A stretch of 15,567 nt of DNA from W0P28-013 sp963621145 (GTDB taxonomy: Bacteria > Bacteroidota > Bacteroidia > Bacteroidales > Paludibacteraceae), in contig CAVFDI010000041.1 of NCBI GenBank assembly GCA_963621145.1, forward strand, positions 1 to 15,567, written 5' to 3'. The stretch's first letter is position 1; each line of letters begins with the position of its first letter. The notes under the pieces were generated by a model. The model was not told where the DNA came from. It was given only the letters and a program-made list of their open reading frames with translations, and ran no database searches. Both the position numbers and the translations under genes were made by a program. Shown piece after piece: positions 13,701 through 15,567 of this stretch.

Positions 13701-14568
13701 CGAAAAATATACCTTCACCGACCGCTCGAATGCGCTGTTTGTGGGCAGTTCGAAAGTTACCGACGGGCAATTCACCACCGAATTTATTGTGCCAAAAGAC
13801 ATTCGCTACAACTACGGCAGCGGGCGCATAGTCTACTATGCCGTCGACACCGTGCAGAAACTCGAAGGCAACGGCTACTACGAGTCGTTCACCATTGGCG
13901 GCGAAGATGCCAATGCCACGCCCGACGACGAAGGCCCTGAAGTTACCATCTACCTGAACACGCCCAATTTTCGGTCGGGTGATGCCACCAACGAATCGCC
14001 ACTATTTGTGGCATTCGTTCACGACGAGAGCGGCATAAACGCCATTGGCAGCGGCTTTGGTCACAACATAATGCTAAAACTCGACAACGATCCGCTGATG
14101 GAAACCACGCTCAACAACTACTACAGCACCGACATGGACGAGTACCGCAGCGGCGAAGTGCGCTATCAGTTCAGCAATCTAGAAGAGGGCAAACATCACC
14201 TGTTTTTCCGCGTGTGGGATTTGCAAAATAATTCGTCGATTGCCGAACTCGATTTTGTGGTAAAAAAAGGCTTAAATCCGTCAGTATCAAACATTTATCT
14301 CTATCCAAACCCAGCCAGTTCGCAGGTGACCTTTGTCTACACTCACGACCGCCCCGAGCAGCCGCTGAAGATGTCGGTTACCGTGGCCGATTTGATGGGA
14401 AAAGTGGTGTACACGGGCAGTCAGAGTGCGTATGTGTACGACAATCAGACCGAAATGACATGGAATTTTGTTGGCCAACTGAACACTGGCGTGTATGTGG
14501 TGCGCATCGGCATACAGGTAGAAGGCGGCGAAAGCACCTCGAAAACGCTAAAGTTGATGGTGAAATAA
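10777..14568 (+). CDS. porU: Type IX secretion system sortase PorU (peptidase C25)
   Basis: PorU is the outer-membrane sortase that removes the C-terminal signal of T9SS cargo and attaches cargo to the cell surface; PorV is its partner. The product is 1263 residues, somewhat longer than P. gingivalis PorU. A signal peptide (RRFFGTLALICALTVGLSAQ, cleavage near residue 20) leads. The gingipain-type C25 domain occupies the middle, with the likely catalytic histidine H774 in NYMGHAGHTTW and cysteine C807 in VTAACDFSRFDG. The C-terminus (from about 1168) is a T9SS sorting-type beta domain: IYLYPNPASSQVTF ... NTGVYVVRI ... KTLKLMVK. PorU itself carries such a domain in known species. An in-frame ATG 84 bases upstream lies before the -7 box and lacks a signal peptide, so 10777 is the start. 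porV follows after a 361-base gap holding the inverted-repeat element. Confidence 0.93.
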   Translation: MRRFFGTLALICALTVGLSAQSVQLQWLAVDTFKTDSAAMAALVLKDGVYARCKQLPSLEVSLQNAAAVTIENVVYTTLSGNEKAVAQANMGAIPTEIVFEQLTLTCRKQKSYALQIFPFVRTNEGEIKKVLSFDIVQQPIRKNLQKSSETSATARYASNSVLRSGRFVKISVQKNGLYRLTYDELKNMGIDPTKARIFGYGGAMLNEYFSKDYIDDLPEVAIYEHKGADGVFGSGDYIIFYGQGPTSWQYSAAGFFRHTQNPYSNYGYYFVTSDAGTGRRIEMKEPLTATPTSDITTFTDYFLHEEDLRNLASSGREWYGEEFNNAKSSYTFPKTLPNIVAETAYLFLSTATKSATSDKMNVSINGKLAGFLTLASMNGSTIYEDARTDLTTSPIKFTPDAGNTCNVTLNYVSNTSGMSWLNYFEVNIKRQLKIDGNNPLYFSNIDSTDYEIVQRYVVSGASASTQVWDITDQQNMVQMPTSYANGQVTFVDSMATYHRYVALNPANATLLQPTIVGAIENQNLHGLPQMDLVILAPKEFLSEGERLAEAHRQAQGMAVQVVDVEQVYNEFSSGTKDATAYRRLMKLFYDRAASDDEMPRYLLLLGSGVYDNRKIAMKEDYDKLLTFQAYNSVHETESYVCDDYFALLDDNEGINLPSEKMDIGVGRLPARNLTEAQDMIDKTIGYIENREVGAWKNQLVFVADDGDNNLHTRCADSVANLTLRNYPDVLVRKLFLDSYNQEVAASGESYPLALEQFDNYIKNGSLVINYMGHAGHTTWSNEGLITHDRIVNMYNDRLPVFVTAACDFSRFDGNDDPSGGELLMSNNHGGAIALFSTTRTVYAEPNFLLNLQFARYMLMRNENGRPFCLGDVMRCAKNARGGDSNKMSFMLIGDPAVELAYPSTHTIVTDSIVMVNSGTKSDTIKALSRVRIYAHLEKEQQSGNIDESFNGYATINVFDKSERVTTLNNDNPAGEKYTFTDRSNALFVGSSKVTDGQFTTEFIVPKDIRYNYGSGRIVYYAVDTVQKLEGNGYYESFTIGGEDANATPDDEGPEVTIYLNTPNFRSGDATNESPLFVAFVHDESGINAIGSGFGHNIMLKLDNDPLMETTLNNYYSTDMDEYRSGEVRYQFSNLEEGKHHLFFRVWDLQNNSSIAELDFVVKKGLNPSVSNIYLYPNPASSQVTFVYTHDRPEQPLKMSVTVADLMGKVVYTGSQSAYVYDNQTEMTWNFVGQLNTGVYVVRIGIQVEGGESTSKTLKLMVK

Positions 14569-14571
14569 TTG

Positions 14572-14602
14572 TTTAATTATTTAATTTCCAATTACTTAAT
14601 TA
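14572..14602. repeat. AT-rich short-period array after porU
   Basis: Words TTTAATTA, TTTAATT, TCCAATT, ACTTAATTAG. The first 22 bases match 2439-2460 at 20 positions. It begins three bases after the porU stop codon. Confidence 0.5.
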
Positions 14603-14631
14603 GTTTATTTCGATAGAAAAATGGCAAAAAA

Positions 14632-14659
14632 AATCTCCTTAGGCGATAAGAGGGGGATT
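14632..14659 (+). other. Possible hairpin between porU and porV
   Basis: AATCTCCTT (14632-14640) can pair with AGGGGGATT (14651-14659), including two G-U pairs that form only in plus-strand RNA. No U-run follows, so it is a weak candidate for a porU 3' end. A near-consensus CAACTTTG at 14697-14704 may be a residual porV promoter box. Confidence 0.3.
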
Positions 14660-14722
14660 GCACAATAAAACACAAAAACGAACGTTATAAAGAGAGCAAC
14701 TTTGCGAAAAACAAATTTATAG

Positions 14723-14926
14723 AGGTAGGTTCTGAAAATTATCTTTGCAAGAATTTTTGAATTATAATCGAGCAGATTTGTAACGATTTTCGAAGGATCA
14801 GGATGTCCTGTAACTGAGAAAAGACAAAAAAGATGCCAATTAGAAACAAAAATTCGCAAAGTAAAACAGCAAAAGCATTTAGGAACTTGCCAAAATATAA
14901 AAGTGTAGAATTTTTAGAACCTACCT
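14723..14926 (+). repeat. Inverted-repeat-bounded element, copy 2 (complete, about 204 bp)
   Basis: The left end AGGTAGGTTCTGAAAATT (14723-14740) and right end AATTTTTAGAACCTACCT (14909-14926) are inverted repeats of 18 bases with one mismatch. The interior is non-coding and closely matches copy 1 at 1-208 in the same orientation, with the block after the left repeat identical over about 45 bases. The right end stops three bases before the porV ATG. No target-site duplication is evident (flanks TATAG and AAAATG). Either an invertible promoter segment or a MITE would fit. Confidence 0.85.
14740..14747 (+). promoter_or_regulatory. -7 promoter box TATCTTTG inside element copy 2, toward porV
   Basis: Exact TAnnTTTG followed by CAAG, conserved in copy 1. 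A TTTA at 14716-14719, outside the element, is 20 bases upstream and could be a weak -33 box, making a promoter that straddles the element boundary. Transcription would start near 14754, inside the element, leaving a leader of about 175 bases. Confidence 0.5.
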
Positions 14927-14929
14927 AAA

Positions 14930-15567
14930 ATGAAAAAATTAGCAATTTTCAGTGCCGCAGCGATTGTTTCGTTGGCGGTATCGGCACAAACTACCGATGG
15001 GTTGAGCGACCAACTGAACCCACTCATCACAGGTGTACCATCGCTTTCGATTGGTCCTGACGCCGTTGCAGGCGGCATGGGCGACGTGGGCGTTGCCACC
15101 GTTCCCGACAACAGTTCGCAACATTGGAACTCGTCGAAATACGCACAAATGCAAAGCAGCGCAGGTTTCACCATAAACTACACACCGTGGCTGCGCAGCC
15201 TTGGCGTGAGCGACATCGACTTGGCGTACCTTTCGGGCTACTACCAAATAAGCCGCTTGGCTGGTACGGTTTCGTCGTCGCTGCGGTTCTTCTCGCTTGG
15301 CGAAATTGCCCTGCGCGAAAGCAAAGATGCCGTAGCAATAAATGTAAAACCTTACGAATTGGCTTTCGACATAGGCTACGAACGTATGCTTAGCGAACAT
15401 TTCTCGATGGGCGTGGTGTTCCGCTATATCTGCTCCGATTTGAGTGCGAAAACCGACGACAACTACCACACAGGTCATGCTTTTGGTGCCGACATCAACG
15501 GCTACTACGAGTTGCCAATCGACATCAAAACAGGAACTTCGAAATTTGCATTCGGTTTCAACATCAC
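14930..15567 (+). CDS. porV: Type IX secretion outer-membrane protein PorV (partial, runs off window)
   Basis: The frame is open from the ATG at 14930 to the window end, 212 complete codons without a stop; PorV proteins are near 380-400 residues, so roughly the last 45% is missing. A signal peptide (MKKLAIFSAAAIVSLAVSAQ) is followed by LNPLITGVPSLSIGPDAVAGGMGDVGVAT, the typical PorV/LptO start, then alternating beta strands of a FadL-like barrel (NSSKYAQMQSSAGFTINYTPWLR, LAYLSGYYQ). PorV binds the C-terminal signal of cargo and delivers it to PorU for cleavage and attachment. It normally sits next to porU, as here. The unusual point is the 204-bp inverted-repeat element that forms nearly all of its leader. 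Confidence 0.92.
   Translation, partial: MKKLAIFSAAAIVSLAVSAQTTDGLSDQLNPLITGVPSLSIGPDAVAGGMGDVGVATVPDNSSQHWNSSKYAQMQSSAGFTINYTPWLRSLGVSDIDLAYLSGYYQISRLAGTVSSSLRFFSLGEIALRESKDAVAINVKPYELAFDIGYERMLSEHFSMGVVFRYICSDLSAKTDDNYHTGHAFGADINGYYELPIDIKTGTSKFAFGFNI

Noticed and set aside
12751..13770. A 339-codon open frame on the minus strand inside porU
   Set aside because: It is the antisense shadow of the C25 domain; composition is rich in H, V and A without recognisable motifs, and the plus-strand frame has clear catalytic and sorting motifs.
14723..14926. Insertion sequence with a transposase
   Set aside because: The element has no internal coding frame of useful length and no visible target-site duplication, so it can only be a non-autonomous or regulatory element.
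14723..14926. Similarity of the two loci extending into the coding region (both start ATGAAAAAATT)
   Set aside because: MKKL starts are common for membrane and exported proteins, and identity ends immediately afterwards, so the shared region stops at the element end.

Overview
The window looks like a chromosome segment of a Bacteroidota bacterium, probably Bacteroidales. Three things point there: a type IX secretion pair (porU and the start of porV); the phylum's promoter signature, a -7 box TAnnTTTG, at about ten starts; and A-rich leaders without clear Shine-Dalgarno sites. All genes have recognisable homologues or a plausible family, so this is mostly housekeeping DNA. The unusual content lies between the genes.

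Layout. 1-208: an inverted-repeat-bounded element, cut by the window edge, directly before an AmpG/PAT-like MFS transporter (213-1553, +). 1555-2402: a minus-strand gcvH-folK operon (lipoyl carrier of glycine cleavage, then a folate enzyme), convergent with the transporter. 2591-6501: sppA (signal peptide peptidase) and dnaG (primase), separated by an 8-bp tandem array. 6598-8105: a polytopic membrane protein of DUF6427 type and a YqaA/DedA-like membrane protein. 8300-8900: a tRNA island, with tandem tRNA-Pro(GGG) and tRNA-Pro(CGG) on + and tRNA-Met(CAU) on -, each unit with its own promoter and terminator. 8926-9879: a minus-strand greA-HIT operon. 10097-10519: a small membrane-anchored proline-rich protein (-), divergent from porU (10777-14568, +), the T9SS sortase. 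14723-14926: a second, complete copy of the inverted-repeat element, lying three bases before the start of porV (14930 to beyond the window).

Main discovery candidate. Two related elements of about 204 bp, bounded by 18-bp inverted repeats (AGGTAGGTTCTAAAAATT), sit in the same orientation three or four bases before the start codons of two unrelated genes. Each carries a perfectly conserved -7 box pointing at its gene. A lone repeat end lies at 8196-8212. The geometry fits either a family of invertible promoters, like those controlling Bacteroides surface loci, or promoter-carrying MITEs. Either would put porV expression under separate control from porU.

Second theme. Most intergenic gaps hold their own array of 7-8 bp imperfect tandem repeats, with a different unit in almost every gap. 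These resemble in style the heptamer STRR arrays of cyanobacteria. Several sit directly before start codons.
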